Below are positions 1-9,544 of a stretch of DNA of 64,000 bases, piece by piece; the stretch's first letter is position 1, and each line of letters opens with the position of its first letter. The stretch is from Ophiura sarsii (taxonomy: Eukaryota > Echinodermata > Ophiuroidea > Amphilepidida > Ophiuridae): NCBI GenBank assembly GCA_035610835.1, contig CM069454.1, positions 68,148,291 to 68,212,290 of the forward strand. Reading direction: 5' to 3'. The notes under the pieces are model-generated. The model was not told where the DNA came from. It did not search any database and was given only the letters and a program-made list of their open reading frames with translations. The position numbers and the translations under genes are program-made.

Positions 1-11
1 AAACCGACTTA

Positions 12-290
12 GTGGTGTGCTCCCTTGAACCTGTAGAACAGGTGGTGTTGTCACCTAATGGCCTGAGAGGGAAAATAAAACAATTGACCACCTGTCTATA
101 TGTTGTGTCACCTAATGGCCTGAGAGGGAAAATAAAACAATTGACCACCTGTCTATATGTTGTGTCACCTAATGGCCTGAGAGGGAAAATAAAACAATTG
201 ACCACCTGTCTATATGTTGTGTCACCTAATGGCCTGAGAGGGAAAATAAAACAATTGACCACCTGTCTATATGTTGTGTCAAATGTTTGT
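12..290. repeat. 57-bp minisatellite, 4 copies
   Basis: Four copies of a 57-bp unit that I read as identical (about 51-278) run head to tail, each containing CACCTAATGGCCTGAGAGGG. Because 57 is a multiple of three and the unit has no stop in one + frame, a 93-codon open frame (12-293) with a 19-residue repeat runs through it. I see no known domain, signal peptide or splice-supported context, so I treat the frame as a by-product of the repeat. The left edge is close to the window start and the array may extend beyond it only in diverged form. Confidence 0.85.
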
Positions 291-523
291 TAAAAGCAGT
301 TGGACTTGATTCTGTATCTACATGGTATTAGGGTTGAGAAAATTAGGGGGCCAAAAATAAAATTTGGTTCAATTTAACTAAAAATAGGGACAGCGGTCCC
401 AAATAGGTCGTCCGTTTATATGGGTAGATTAAAAACAAGGTGGATCTCAAACCACAGGCATCTAGAAAGAAAGAGGTAAGACCACTAGCGGATCCAGGAT
501 ATAAAAAATAAAATAAACATCCT

Positions 524-1560
524 GGAGTTTGGTTGCAATTGTACTTCACCTGTTTAAATGTAATTAATTTTACATATGCAGCTAATTTTACATCTTGACC
601 TCATATGACCTTTGACCTTGGTATGTGACCTTTGACCTAATTAACATATGAATGTTTCCATGTTGCATCCGTGACCCAAGTTTGGTTGCAATTGGTCATT
701 GTACGGAAAAATGAACAAGAGAAGAAAAAAAAATGAACAAGAGACAAAAAAAAAGTGTACTAAATTTTACATCTTGACCTCAGTTGACCTTTGACCTTTC
801 TATGTGACCTTTGACCTCATTAACATATGCGGGTTTCCATGTTGTATCTATGACTGAAGTTTGGTTGCAATTGGTCATTGTATGGAAAAGAAATGGGAAA
901 ATGTAATCAATTTTACATATGCAGCCATTTCTACATTTACATCTTGACCTCAGATGACCTTTGACCTTGGTATGTGACCTTTGACCTCATTAACATATGA
1001 AGGTTTCCATGTTGTATCTATGACCAAAGTTAGGTTACAATTGGTCATTGTATGGAAAAGAAATAGACAAATGTAATCAATTTTACATATGCAGCTTGAC
1101 CTCAGATGACCTTTGACCTTGGTATGTGACCTTTGACCTCATTAACATATGAAGGTTCCCATGTTGCATCTATGACCGAAGTTTGATTGCAATTGGACAT
1201 TGTATGGAAAAGAAATGGAAAAATGTAATCAATTTTACATATGCAGCCATTTCTACATTTACATCTTGACCTCAGATGACCTTTGACCTTGGTATGTGAC
1301 CTTTGACCTCATTAACATATGAAGGTTTCCATGTTGCATCTATGACCAAAGTTTGGTTACAATTGGTCATTGTATGGAAAAGAAATGGACAAATGTAATC
1401 AATTTTACATATGCAGCCACTTTGACATATACATCTTGACCTCGGATGACCTTTGACCTTGGTATGTGACCTTTGACCTCATTAACATATGAAGGTTCCC
1501 ATGTTGCATCTATGACCGAAGTTTGATTGCAATTGGACATTGTATGGAAAAGAAATGGAC
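524..1560. repeat. ~150-180-bp tandem repeat rich in TGACCTTTGACCT
   Basis: About six diverged copies of a unit recur; the landmark TTGACCTCATTAACATATG (one mismatch in the first copy) appears near 632, 811, 981, 1133, 1303 and 1473, giving periods of roughly 152-179 bp. Each unit carries two perfect copies of TGACCTTTGACCT, the reverse complement of AGGTCAAAGGTCA, which is the consensus DR1 nuclear-receptor element. The rest of the unit is AT-rich (ACATATGCAGCC, GTTTGGTTGCAATTGG). No open frame is consistent through it. Confidence 0.85.
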
Positions 1561-1597
1561 AAAACAAAAAGTGTATACCAAATTGTTGAAAAAGTGT

Positions 1598-1660
1598 ACA
1601 TGTATACCAAATTGTTGACACACACACAGACCCACACACACACAGACAGACTACACACAC
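1598..1660. repeat. CA-rich microsatellite
   Basis: An imperfect ACACAC/CAGACC stretch at the right edge of the preceding tandem array; low-complexity DNA with no other content. Confidence 0.7.
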
Positions 1661-1798
1661 GAAGGATGCAGCCATAAGGTCTCTCTCCTACGGACGACCT
1701 AAAAAGCATACCAACGTGTTTGTCTGAGCACAAGGATTTTAGAAAATGTATAGTTTGCCCTATGCCCTGTTGGCAGTCATCTTTAATTGAGCAGAAAC

Positions 1799-1866
1799 CA
1801 GTGGCGTAGACAGAGGGGAAATCACCCCCCCCCCCCCCACCCCCCCCCCCCCCCCCCCCCCCCCAG
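1799..1866. mobile_element. hAT-like MITE end plus poly-C tract
   Basis: CAGTGGCGTAGACAG at 1799 resembles the left terminus of the small hAT-like element at 50,148 (CAGTGGCGTAGCTAG). It runs straight into a poly-C tract (1829-1864). No right terminus or target-site duplication can be read, so this is probably a truncated or collapsed copy. Confidence 0.4.
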
Positions 1867-2410
1867 TATTGATGTTGTGTCGGTTGAGATTGGCACTGTC
1901 GGTTCATTTGACAAGAGGAATCATGGAATTATGATGATCAAAAGAACACAGATGGACATTTTTTGCGCGCATGTGTCCCCCGTAATGCAATATTTGTTCA
2001 AGCTTGTTTAGAGCCAAATTGTAAACAAAAATACATAGTAGGCTAGTAGCCCCTACTTATAAATAATAAACATTTTAAAAGCACATCACATGGATTTTGT
2101 TATATTAAATCTCTTTTATTACAAACTTATTAGGACCAAACATACATATCAATAGCATCACACACAATGGGTATCAAAATATCAAATACAAAATTAACCA
2201 TAGGAACACCCTTAAATGGGCATTGAAAGATGTATCGATATACTAAATGAGCAAATAACGTAAAGATAATCATCAACATAGCCCAAATACAAAATGTCAT
2301 ACAATTCCGACATCGCCTTCATGCCAAATAAGCAAATAACAGCACTTCCTGGTTGAGATTTGCCGCGAAAGTATGCGAGTAAAACTTAGCATAACTTCCG
2401 AATTCAGCAC

Positions 2411-2442
2411 CTTAGTTTCGATATGATCATATCGAAACTAAG
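2411..2442. repeat. perfect 32-bp palindrome
   Basis: CTTAGTTTCGATATGA is followed immediately by its exact reverse complement, with no spacer. Nothing on either side extends the symmetry. It may be the scar or tip of a foldback element. The surrounding stretch 1867-2551 holds no recognisable gene. Confidence 0.9.
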
Positions 2443-2551
2443 AAAATCATGAAATTTTATATGATAACGGCGAATGATGGTAAACTGTTTCAGATGGTAG
2501 TTAGTATATGCCTTAAGTATTACTTTGATGCAAAAAAACTGATTTCCAGGA

Positions 2552-2597
2552 TAATTGAGGGCGCGCTCCCATACGTATCTCTCAATGCCCCTTTAAT
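2552..2597. mobile_element. fragment of TTAA-flanked element (3' end)
   Basis: The segment from TTGAGGGCGCGCTCCC to ATGCCCCTTTAA matches the right end of the TTAA-flanked family found whole at 5377-5730. Only about 45 bp of terminal sequence remains. Confidence 0.5.
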
Positions 2598-2879
2598 ACA
2601 TCAAACTTATAGTTACAGTTGTAAGAAAATCTGCTTCCAAAAACAATTCTAGGATTGAGGGCCTCTCCTGGAAAAGATTGTTTGTCTGTTTTGTCTGAAT
2701 AACTCAATACACATCTTGGATGGGAGTGTTCTTTGACTACTTTTAGGTAATCGCTCATTTCTTTGTAATTACTGAACCGAATAAAACACGGTTTTCTTCA
2801 AATTATAGCCAACTAATTTGTCTTTATTGTACTTCTATTCAAATTTTTATTAGTAAAGTTACGATCACCTAATGGAGCG

Positions 2880-2917
2880 TTGCAATTTTGTTTTGATACA
2901 CCCTGTATGTAAAGGAT
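2880..2917. mobile_element. possible solo mariner-like terminus
   Basis: TTTTGATACACCCTGTATG resembles the inverted terminus of Tc1/mariner-like elements (CAGGGTGTATCAAAA in reverse). I found no partner end in the flanks, so this is a lone end or a chance match. The rest of 2,600-3,340 holds no other recognisable feature apart from the possible poly(A) signal of CFAP68. Confidence 0.25.
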
Positions 2918-3099
2918 CATATTGCATTATTACGCAAAAAGAACCCAAAATCTCACAGTTGTCACTTAACCTGTTTGTGCTCCAAGCACTCCAATTTGAT
3001 GATTATGAAATGCAAAAAAACAAACAATGTAAATCTTTATATGTGTGAAACTTACCGGGCAATTGATTACTAAAAATGTACAATGATACAAATAACTTT

Positions 3100-3105
3100 T
3101 TTATT
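3100..3105 (-). terminator. candidate poly(A) signal of CFAP68
   Basis: AATAAA on the minus strand about 240 bp beyond the CFAP68 stop codon. It is the clearest canonical hexamer I noticed downstream of the last exon. AATAAA is common in AT-rich DNA, so only transcript ends would settle it. Confidence 0.3.
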
Positions 3106-3341
3106 GATCCCACACGCAACTTACTGTATCTCTCTTTCGTAGAAAAAATATGGATCCACATTGGCATATCCCTGCATAAAAATGTAGATACTGGACATTT
3201 AGCCCAATGTCCTCTTTTTAAGCACTACTGGTTTTAATACAATATCATCTTTTGCAAGATCTTCCAGAATCTCAATGTATTAGTCAAAACATAAATTAAA
3301 TTCCGTTAAGAAATATTGCCTAAATTGTGATCTGAAAGGTT

Positions 3342-3479
3342 CTACTTTGTTCCACAAGTATTTTGTCCTCCAGGTTGTGTCATCGGTGCTGTTCTTAACC
3401 TGGGATCTACATAAGCTGCCCGCGAGGTTGTCTGGAAGGAGTTGTACTCTTGCTTCACACACGATGGGTCGATCTCTGG
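3342..3479 (-). CDS. CFAP68: CFAP68 exon 3 (terminal coding exon)
   Basis: Forty-five codons plus TAG. The exon starts PEIDPSCVKQEYNSF and ends PGGQNTCGTK. PEIDP matches the family's PELDP, and the acceptor has a clean polypyrimidine tract. The C-terminal half is less conserved, as expected for this family's variable tail. A competing frame over the same DNA stays open to 3280, but it lacks the PEIDP match. Confidence 0.82.
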   Translation of the reverse strand, partial: PEIDPSCVKQEYNSFQTTSRAAYVDPRLRTAPMTQPGGQNTCGTK

Positions 3480-6106
3480 CTGCAAGGCGGAGAAAGCTCT
3501 TGGTTCACGAGCTGTGGGTGCGAGATAATAAAAGCAAATTAGGGATGATGGATACAGTTAAGTTTAGGTTATCTGTAGAACAAACCTGCTTGGTTAAGTT
3601 TGTATCCAAAATAGGGCTCATAATCTATTGATTTTTGAAAAGTGACAGGTCCAACATTTCACAAAATTTCAAATTTATTGAATATCATCACCATATTTGG
3701 AATCGCCATGAGAAATACATTTATAACAAGTAAACATGCCTAGTACTAGTGGTTCAGCAATTCTTGTGATAAGACTTTAAAGGTTGGGAAATGTTAGTGA
3801 AAAATCAGTTTTGTAGGCCTAGCATGGTTAAAACTAAGGCCTAAAAAAAAAAAAAGTTTGATTGGCGTAACCCGACCGACCCTAAATACATCGCCGACCC
3901 TGGATATTTTTTTATTATTTTGAGGGGGAAAAAAAATAAAAATACTAATACTAATACATGTATATATATATATAAATAAATATTCGCCTGATGATTGGAC
4001 AAAATGACCGTATGGGATTGTCCATGAAACTCAGAGTAGCGATAATAATATTCCGGAAGGTCTATACCTCTGAATTTTTATATATATAAATATATATTTA
4101 TAAAAATTGAACAAAGTATTAAAGTTTTTGACTGTTTGCTTTCATTTTCGGCTATTTTAAGTCCCCATCGAAATGATATATTGTTGAACACAACGATACA
4201 TGTTTAAAGAAAAAAGAATTTTTGCCGTCTCTTCATTTGTGTGTACTGCTGTCTTTTAAGTGTTCAAAAGTAGGTGTTTTAAAATAAAAAAATAATAATA
4301 AAAATAAAAAAAATCCCCACCGACCTATCCTATTTGTTTTGGTCATGTTACGCCAATCAAACCTCTTTTTTTTAAGGCCTAATAGCCGCATAGAAAGTGT
4401 TAATAAAATCAATGGTTTATATTCATTTGTAAGCTGGGCCACTAGATGTGGAAAGGGAACAATTTGTGTGCGAGTACAACGACAGATATGATCAATCAAA
4501 TAACAGTATTTGAAGAGCTTTGTTGCAAAAGGGCTGTGTGATACAGAAATGTATAGGGCACAATCATATGTTTCAAGGAAACAAAGCCATTTTTTCTTCA
4601 AAAAGACCTACATCTCATTTTATACAGCCTTTGAAGTGGTTGTTTTGTTGCAAAAGGGCTTGTATCCATAATTAATTCTTTGCCCTTATGCAACAAAACA
4701 ACAACTTCAATGGCTGTATAAAATGAGATGTAGGTCTTTTTAAGAAAAAAAAATGACTTTGTTTCCTTGAAACATATGATGGTGCCCTATACATTTCTAT
4801 ATCACACTCATTTTTGAAAAATGATTAAAATAAATGATTTCGTTTGTGTGGTATTTTCTCTATGTACAAACAGATGTAGTTTTGTTTCAAAAGGGCTTAC
4901 ATCCAAATTTTCAAAAAAATGATTTAAATGATTTAAATGTTAAACTAGCACATTTGAAATTTATTCCAATTTTTAAATCATGAAAGAGGTACACCACATA
5001 CTAACTTAAGTTAGTATGTGGTGTACCTCTTTCATAATCCATTCAGTTTTTCAATTGCTCAACTTTAATAATTAGAAACAGTTTTTTAACTTTTTCTCAA
5101 AAAGAGCCAAAGTGGATGTAGGCCCTTTTGCAAAATACCTCCTCATTCGTAAACAAATAAATTAGAATATGTAGCATTGATCGCTTGTTCAAAGATTGAT
5201 TAGAGAGAATGGTTATCAATTATCATGAACCTTACCGGGTAGATGGAGAAGTTCTTTTGGAACAGGCTTGGGATCATTTCCATACGATGCTTTGTGGGTA
5301 GTCTCAAAATAGTGATCATACTGTGAAATAAACAAAATAATGAATTTAACATAATATTTCTTCTACATAGCTCATTTTAAAGGGACACAATATCATGTTG
5401 ATTTTTTTTAAAATTAATTTACTTCAGAATTCAAGATGAACATTAAAAATTGCCATTTGTGTTGTTTTTACTTAAAAAAAACCAGCAAAAATTGATTAAA
5501 ACAATGTTTTAAATATGTTGGAATACCAACCTTAACCATGTAAAATGCTGGTTGCGGCTCTACCAGCATTTTTGAATTGACGTTTTGTTGTACAAAGAGG
5601 GCTGATTTTTCCTAATCCTTATAGGTTCATACGTGTAATTCAATTGTAAAAATATACAAATCCCAGTTTTTATCATATATTTTTGTAATTGAGGGCGCTG
5701 CCTCCAACACATCTCTTAATGCCCCTTTAAGGGTACACAAAATAACAATTTACATGTATACTAACACTCCCTGAACATACAAGTTCTGTCTGACAATAAT
5801 TAGTTTCATAATTAATCCACAAAGGTCAAGTTTATAAACTAATAAAACTGGCAAAATGAGTGTAAATCAAATGCCAAATCGAATTACCTGTGAAGGTAGT
5901 CTTTTAGGAACCCTGGTTCTTTCGATGTCGAATTTCTCCTCACACCAGTTGCCCACTAGCGTATTAGGTGAATAACAGTCTTCTTTTGTCGTCGTTCTCC
6001 AGCCATACTGCTTGAATTTGTCACCATCCGTCGTGTGTGTCCACACTTCACCAAGTCCGGAAGCACGAATCTGTGAACGGAACGCTACTTCATCATCGGC
6101 TGCCAT
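3342..6106 (-). CDS. CFAP68: CFAP68 (C11orf1-like) ciliary protein, 3 exons
   Basis: Cilia- and flagella-associated protein 68, known as a small microtubule inner protein inside the doublet microtubules of motile axonemes. Exons, minus strand: 5888-6106, about 5231-5320, and 3342-3479. They give about 148 residues, close to the human protein. Family landmarks are visible in order: GEVW (residues 20-23), FKQYGWR-TT (31-40), GNW (52-54), LPSQ (70-73) across the first junction, then HYFETT-K-SYGN in exon 2 and PEIDP at the start of exon 3. Exon 1 ends CAG|GTAATT (phase 0), exon 2 follows TTTCACAG, exon 3 follows a pyrimidine-rich CTTTCTCCGCCTTGCAG. The exon 2 donor is uncertain: the phase-0 AAG|GTTCAT keeps the PEIDP frame, whereas the stronger-looking G|GTAAGG would need another acceptor. 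Introns hold transposons at 3838-4379, about 4507-5153 and 5377-5730. No frameshift or early stop is seen. Confidence 0.9.
3838..4379. mobile_element. PIF/Harbinger-type MITE in CFAP68 intron 2
   Basis: A 542-bp element with long inverted ends: GGCCTAAAA...GTTTGATTGGCGTAAC on the left and GTTACGCCAATCAAAC...TTTTAAGGCC on the right. It is flanked by direct TAA at 3835-3837 and 4380-4382. GG termini plus a 3-bp TWA duplication are typical of the PIF/Harbinger superfamily. The inside has a short TA microsatellite and no transposase frame, so it is non-autonomous. Confidence 0.8.
4507..5153. mobile_element. foldback element, copy 1 (CFAP68 intron 2)
   Basis: Same family as 29,839-30,469. It has a large internal hairpin whose arms (about 4600-4660 and 4685-4742) each hold TTGTTTTGTTGCA and AGACCTACATCTCATT or their complement, and a right end GCCCTTTTGCAAAATACCTC. 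The left end is degraded. No coding sequence is seen. Unlike copy 2, it carries an extra perfect palindrome at 4980-5035. Confidence 0.75.
4980..5035. repeat. perfect 56-bp palindrome in CFAP68 intron 2
   Basis: Two 28-bp arms meet at CTTAAG without spacer; the right arm reads TTAGTATGTGGTGTACCTC. The related copy near 30,337-30,361 has only the right arm, so the left arm looks like a secondary inverted duplication. Perfect identity of the arms suggests it is recent or actively kept identical. Confidence 0.92.
5231..5320 (-). CDS. CFAP68: CFAP68 exon 2 (coding)
   Basis: Thirty codons in phase 0 after a TTTCACAG acceptor, starting YDHYFETTHKASYGN, which continues the family alignment directly from LPSQ of exon 1. 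The left limit is 5231 if the donor is AAG|GTTCAT, or 5236 if it is G|GTAAGG. The first keeps the reading frame with exon 3 and gives LPGK-PEIDP. The second would need exon 3 to start at an upstream AG and would add several residues. Confidence 0.82.
5377..5730. mobile_element. TTAA-flanked MITE in CFAP68 intron 1
   Basis: A 354-bp element bounded by TTAA-AGGGACACAA and TAATGCCCCT-TTAA. TTAA targets are typical of piggyBac-type transposition, but the inverted ends are short and imperfect, so the superfamily is uncertain. Related copies or fragments are at 2552, 8263, 11,707, 12,419 and 33,897, making it the most frequent dispersed family here. No coding sequence. Confidence 0.7.
5888..6106 (-). 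CDS. CFAP68: CFAP68 exon 1 (coding)
   Basis: Seventy-three codons from ATG at 6106 (context AACGATGG, favourable for initiation) to the glutamine codon before a GTAATT donor. It contains the conserved GEVW, QYGWR-TT and GNW motifs. Translation would continue past the donor for six residues unrelated to the family before a stop, which supports the splice site. Upstream sequence holds no earlier in-frame ATG that improves the match. Confidence 0.92.
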
Positions 6107-6320
6107 CGTTTGCTATGATTTTACCTGGATTTATTTGATAAACACAATATTTCCAGATGACTATTTCCGTTGTATTTTGTAAAACTCTCTCGCGACTAAC
6201 AGAAGAGGTATGATTTCGCTTTGTTTACGCTACAAACAACTTACAGCTCTACTGTATTATAATGAGTGTACAGTATTCGTTACTGTTTGTAGCGTCACGG
6301 GAATGACCCTTCCGCGTCTC

Positions 6321-6335
6321 GTTGTCATTGGCGAC
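6321..6335. promoter_or_regulatory. RFX X-box-like site with CCAAT core
   Basis: GTTGTC-ATT-GGCGAC fits the X-box pattern RYYNYY-N(1-3)-RRNRAC on both strands. On the gene strand it reads GTCGCC-AAT-GACAAC, one mismatch from the vertebrate GTNRCC/RGYAAC form, and its centre makes CCAAT. It lies about 215 bp upstream of the CFAP68 start codon, within the usual range for RFX-controlled ciliary genes. A second inverted CCAAT lies near 6350. The interval 6107-6396 holds no other gene and is the likely promoter and 5' UTR. Confidence 0.6.
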
Positions 6336-6396
6336 CGGTGATTATTGGACAATAGAGGGCGACATTTTAATAGTCTGATGCAGGTCTGATGGGGAT

Positions 6397-6674
6397 CAGA
6401 CGACGCTGGACACGGGCGTATTCACGAATATTCAGGTTAAAATATGCGAACGAGGTTACGTGATCAAGTGAATGGGACGAACGCTTAACAACGGTTTAAA
6501 TTCAAAAAATGATACTGACACTGCGGGTGGTTAGCCACCATCAACGGTTTAGGATTGAATATTTTTCTTCTAACCTATGATGAATTTTTCAAAATAATTA
6601 GATCAACATTCGCGATTACGTGTTATTCCAATACGAATTCAAAATTTAGGTTTTCGCGTGTCCATCGTCGTCTG
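6397..6674. mobile_element. hAT-type MITE with 8-bp duplication
   Basis: A 278-bp element starting CAGACGACGCTGGACACG and ending CGTGTCCATCGTCGTCTG (one mismatch between ends), flanked on both sides by the exact octamer ATGGGGAT (6389-6396, 6675-6682). CAG-type termini with an 8-bp duplication define the hAT superfamily. A related inverted copy lies at 9331-9544. The open frame across part of it is not protein-like. Confidence 0.88.
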
Positions 6675-6913
6675 ATGGGGATGCACCCACAGGCGGTGTT
6701 GGAAGTTATCTCATTCGATGAATTCTCGCTTCAGCCGCCAAAAAGCAAACAGATAAATCAATGTTAAAAAATGAATAGATAAACCAGCTCCTGGATAAAC
6801 TTACCATTTCAAAGAAGGAAACTGGTCAAATTCTTAGTTTAAAACCACTCAAGATTCCATCAACAAATTTATTTTTGGATCCAATTGCACTCAAACTTTT
6901 AGGCGTTTTTGTA

Positions 6914-8168
6914 CGAGGGGCTTTCAATAAATACCTGCAACCGGAACCATTGAAAATCTCTGAACCGTGACACGTGTCAGAATAAACTTATGATACTTAA
7001 ACTGTAAGTCTTACTCTTTTCTCACAGAAAATTGAAAATTGAACACGTAGGTCATTGTTAGGGAGCGTTCATAAATACTCTGGTTGGGGGGGGGGGGGGG
7101 GTGGCAATTCAGGGGGGATCAAAAAATAATAAGCCTCAAAAGGGGGGGGGATAAAGCAAAATAAGTTGCCGTTAAGGGGGATCAAACAAATTACTAATGT
7201 AAAAAAGCCACAAAACTTTAATATTATGTTTCGGAAATTAGTTTAAAGCCAAAATGTATCCCAATCATGACAAAATTAGTGTAATGAAACAATTTTGCAC
7301 CATTAAATTTATCACAATATATTCATATGTAAACATCAAACATAAAACATATGTGCCTTCAAACACTAACTTTAGCTTTATGAAAAAATAAAGTAGCAAA
7401 TTTTGCATGGGCCTCCATATATCTACTTTATCTCCATATATCTACTTTATCTTCATAAAGGTTTTATGAAGGCATGCCTCAATCATAGCAAAGTAAGTGT
7501 TAAGTAGCAAATTTTTCTCGCGCTATGCGCGCCTGTTACGGTATCAGGTCACAAAACCTATAAGCTCTCTTAACCCCGCCGGTTGGTCAGTGCCCCCCGG
7601 CCAACAAGCCTTCTGGCTACGCCTAGTTTAAAGGCTGTTGGAAGTTAAGATATTCAAAATAACTCATAATCCGTTATTACCCCCACCAAACCTAACAGAA
7701 GTGTTTGGCATAAGGGGGGGGGGGGGGGGGGGGGGGGTTAAAGGGGATCATATCCGGGATGTCAATTTGCCCACCCCACCCCACCAAAGTATTTATGAAC
7801 GCTCCCTTATCATTACATTTCAGCACTGTGAATACCGTGATCTCTCAGGGCACTGGTTAGGGAATTAAATGTTACAATGGCGGAAAATTTGAAAGACAAG
7901 TTTATGGCATGCCAAGTTAAGATACATGCGCTAACAGTGTTAATATTGACGCTTGATATGCTGATTCTTGTCAATTTTCAATGCCCAGAGACCATGATGT
8001 TTATAGTATAGAACTGAAATTACATGATAAAAATGACCCACATGTTTGAATTTTACGTGAGAAAGGGGTAAGACTTAATACAGTTTAAGTATCATAAGTT
8101 TATTTTATTGACACATGTCACGGTTCAGAGATTTTCAATGGTTGCAGGTATTAATTGAATGCCCCTCG
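6914..8168. mobile_element. Tc1/mariner-like non-autonomous element, interrupted
   Basis: Inverted ends of over 100 bp: CGAGGGGCTTTCAATAAATA...CCTGCAACC on the left, and a matching complement ending GAATGCCCCTCG on the right, with TA on both sides (6912-6913, 8169-8170). The ends remain alignable through TTATGATACTTAAACTGTA. It is split by the nested element at 7061-7806. No transposase frame is left. Confidence 0.75.
7061..7806. mobile_element. TTA-flanked MITE nested in 6914-8168
   Basis: Ends GGGAGCGTTCATAAATACT and AGTATTTATGAACGCTCCC are exact inverted copies, flanked by TTA at 7058-7060 and 7807-7809. The 746-bp body has several long poly-G tracts (about 7086-7101, 7142-7150, 7714-7737). 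GG termini and the TWA duplication point to PIF/Harbinger. It inserted after the surrounding element. Confidence 0.82.
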
Positions 8169-8262
8169 TATCATGGCTGGGCAACGTGTGTGCCATGCCA
8201 CTGGTTCTCTAGGATCAAGGAGCAAATAGCGCGTGTAAGGGTCACTAGTATTACACTCAAGT

Positions 8263-8584
8263 AATTAAGTGGTGTAGAAAATGTTAAATGTTTAAAATTT
8301 TACTTCAGAATTTAAGATGAACATTAAAAATTGCCATTATTGTTGTTTCTACTAACAAAAACACAGCAAAACTTGATTAAAACAATATCATCGCTATTTA
8401 TTGAAAACGCCCTCTATGCAAATATGGTTCGCGTTATGTATCACGCGTACTGCAGGGGGATACTGCCGTACGTAAAATTCTCGTCACGCACGGCTGTACG
8501 AGCATTTTTGAATCGACGTTTTCTTGTACAAAGAGGGATGATTTTTCTTAATCCTATAGGTGTTAGTTCATATATGTAATACAT
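8263..8584. mobile_element. TTAA-family element, long variant, truncated
   Basis: From ATTAAGTGGTG through TTCAGAATTTAAGATGAAC to TAATCCTATAGGTG it aligns with the copy at 33,897-35,515, including the segment around ATGTATCACGCG that is absent from the intronic copy at 5377. The right end is lost. Confidence 0.6.
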
Positions 8585-8598
8585 GCTTTTTGTCGGCT

Positions 8599-8617
8599 GT
8601 CATAATTATTATGACAG
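8599..8617. repeat. 19-bp inverted repeat
   Basis: TGTCATAAT-T-ATTATGACA, a perfect 9-bp inverted repeat around one base. It lies just before a ~70-bp segment (about 8618-8692) resembling 3650-3712, which suggests another dispersed repeat. The rest of 8,693-9,230 shows no recognisable gene. Confidence 0.6.
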
Positions 8618-9238
8618 TTCCAAAATTTCACAAAATGTTTCAAAAATGTCAAAAGAGTATTGCATTGCATCACCATAATTATTTGGAATCACCGGCCCTA
8701 AAGCCAGCGCAAAGAAATGGAGCTCCAAAACAACAACGCTCGAAGTTGTTTTTCCAGTGGAGCAAGTTATTGAAGCACTATCTATGTATCATGTACCTGG
8801 AGCGCTTTTATGCTGTTAGGATTATTTTCAAAAGCTACAATAATTTTAATTTTGGAGTATACCGTGGTTCTGTAACACTTTTTGGTGTCTATTAAATGTT
8901 GCAACATGTTTTGCTCCATGCACAAAGAGATTTTTGCTCTTGAAAACTGAAGCGTACCATCATGATCATCATTTCGGTTTTCTTTAAAAATCTTAATGGA
9001 CAAGATGTAAGAAGCTGAAAAGGCATGAACAGAGACGAAGGGCCCACTTGCTAGTCAATAGACTGTCAATCATTGACTTGAATAGTTAATTGATTCAATC
9101 AACAATCTGTCTCAGAGATCTTCAGGGATACTATTAACTTTGGGATAGGAAAGTCGTATACTAATGTACATTATGTACGTAGCGAAAACGGGCCTTTTGC
9201 ATAAATTATGGTAATCATCGGAATGTGTCGATGACCGG

Positions 9239-9290
9239 CGTTTAACGCGTTTAACAATGTTTAACCAGGTTTAACAGCAGGTTAAACGGC
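9239..9290. repeat. cluster of GTTTAAC motifs
   Basis: Five GTTTAAC/GTTAAAC heptamers occur within about 50 bp at irregular spacing. This may be a degenerate simple repeat or a homeodomain-type binding cluster; nothing decides between them. Confidence 0.4.
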
Positions 9291-9330
9291 ATGTTAGTCA
9301 GCATAGGTTTGGGGGCGCTGTAGATTTACA

Positions 9331-9544
9331 CAGACGACGGTGGCCACGCGAAACCTAAATTTTGAATTCGTAGTGAATAACACGTAATCGCGCATTTTAA
9401 ACTATCATTTTGACAAATACATCATAATTAGAAGGATTTTTATCGTTAACCGGGCGATGACTGTTAAAAATAATTCAAAATGGTGCACTCCTCGTTGCCA
9501 AATTGGGTCGTCTGAGAGACGCGTGGCCAGCATTGCGTCGTCTG
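9331..9544. mobile_element. inverted relative of the hAT-type MITE
   Basis: Begins CAGACGACGGTGGCCACGCG and ends GCATTGCGTCGTCTG. It shares about 65 bp (CTAAATTTTGAATTCGTA, AATAACACGTAATCGCG) with 6397-6674 in opposite orientation. No clear 8-bp duplication is visible, so it is older or rearranged. From here to 10,200 I see no gene. Confidence 0.65.

Noticed and set aside
3280..3462. 60-codon minus-strand frame over CFAP68 exon 3
   Set aside because: It is an alternative frame. The frame with PEIDP matches the family and has the proper acceptor and a stop codon.
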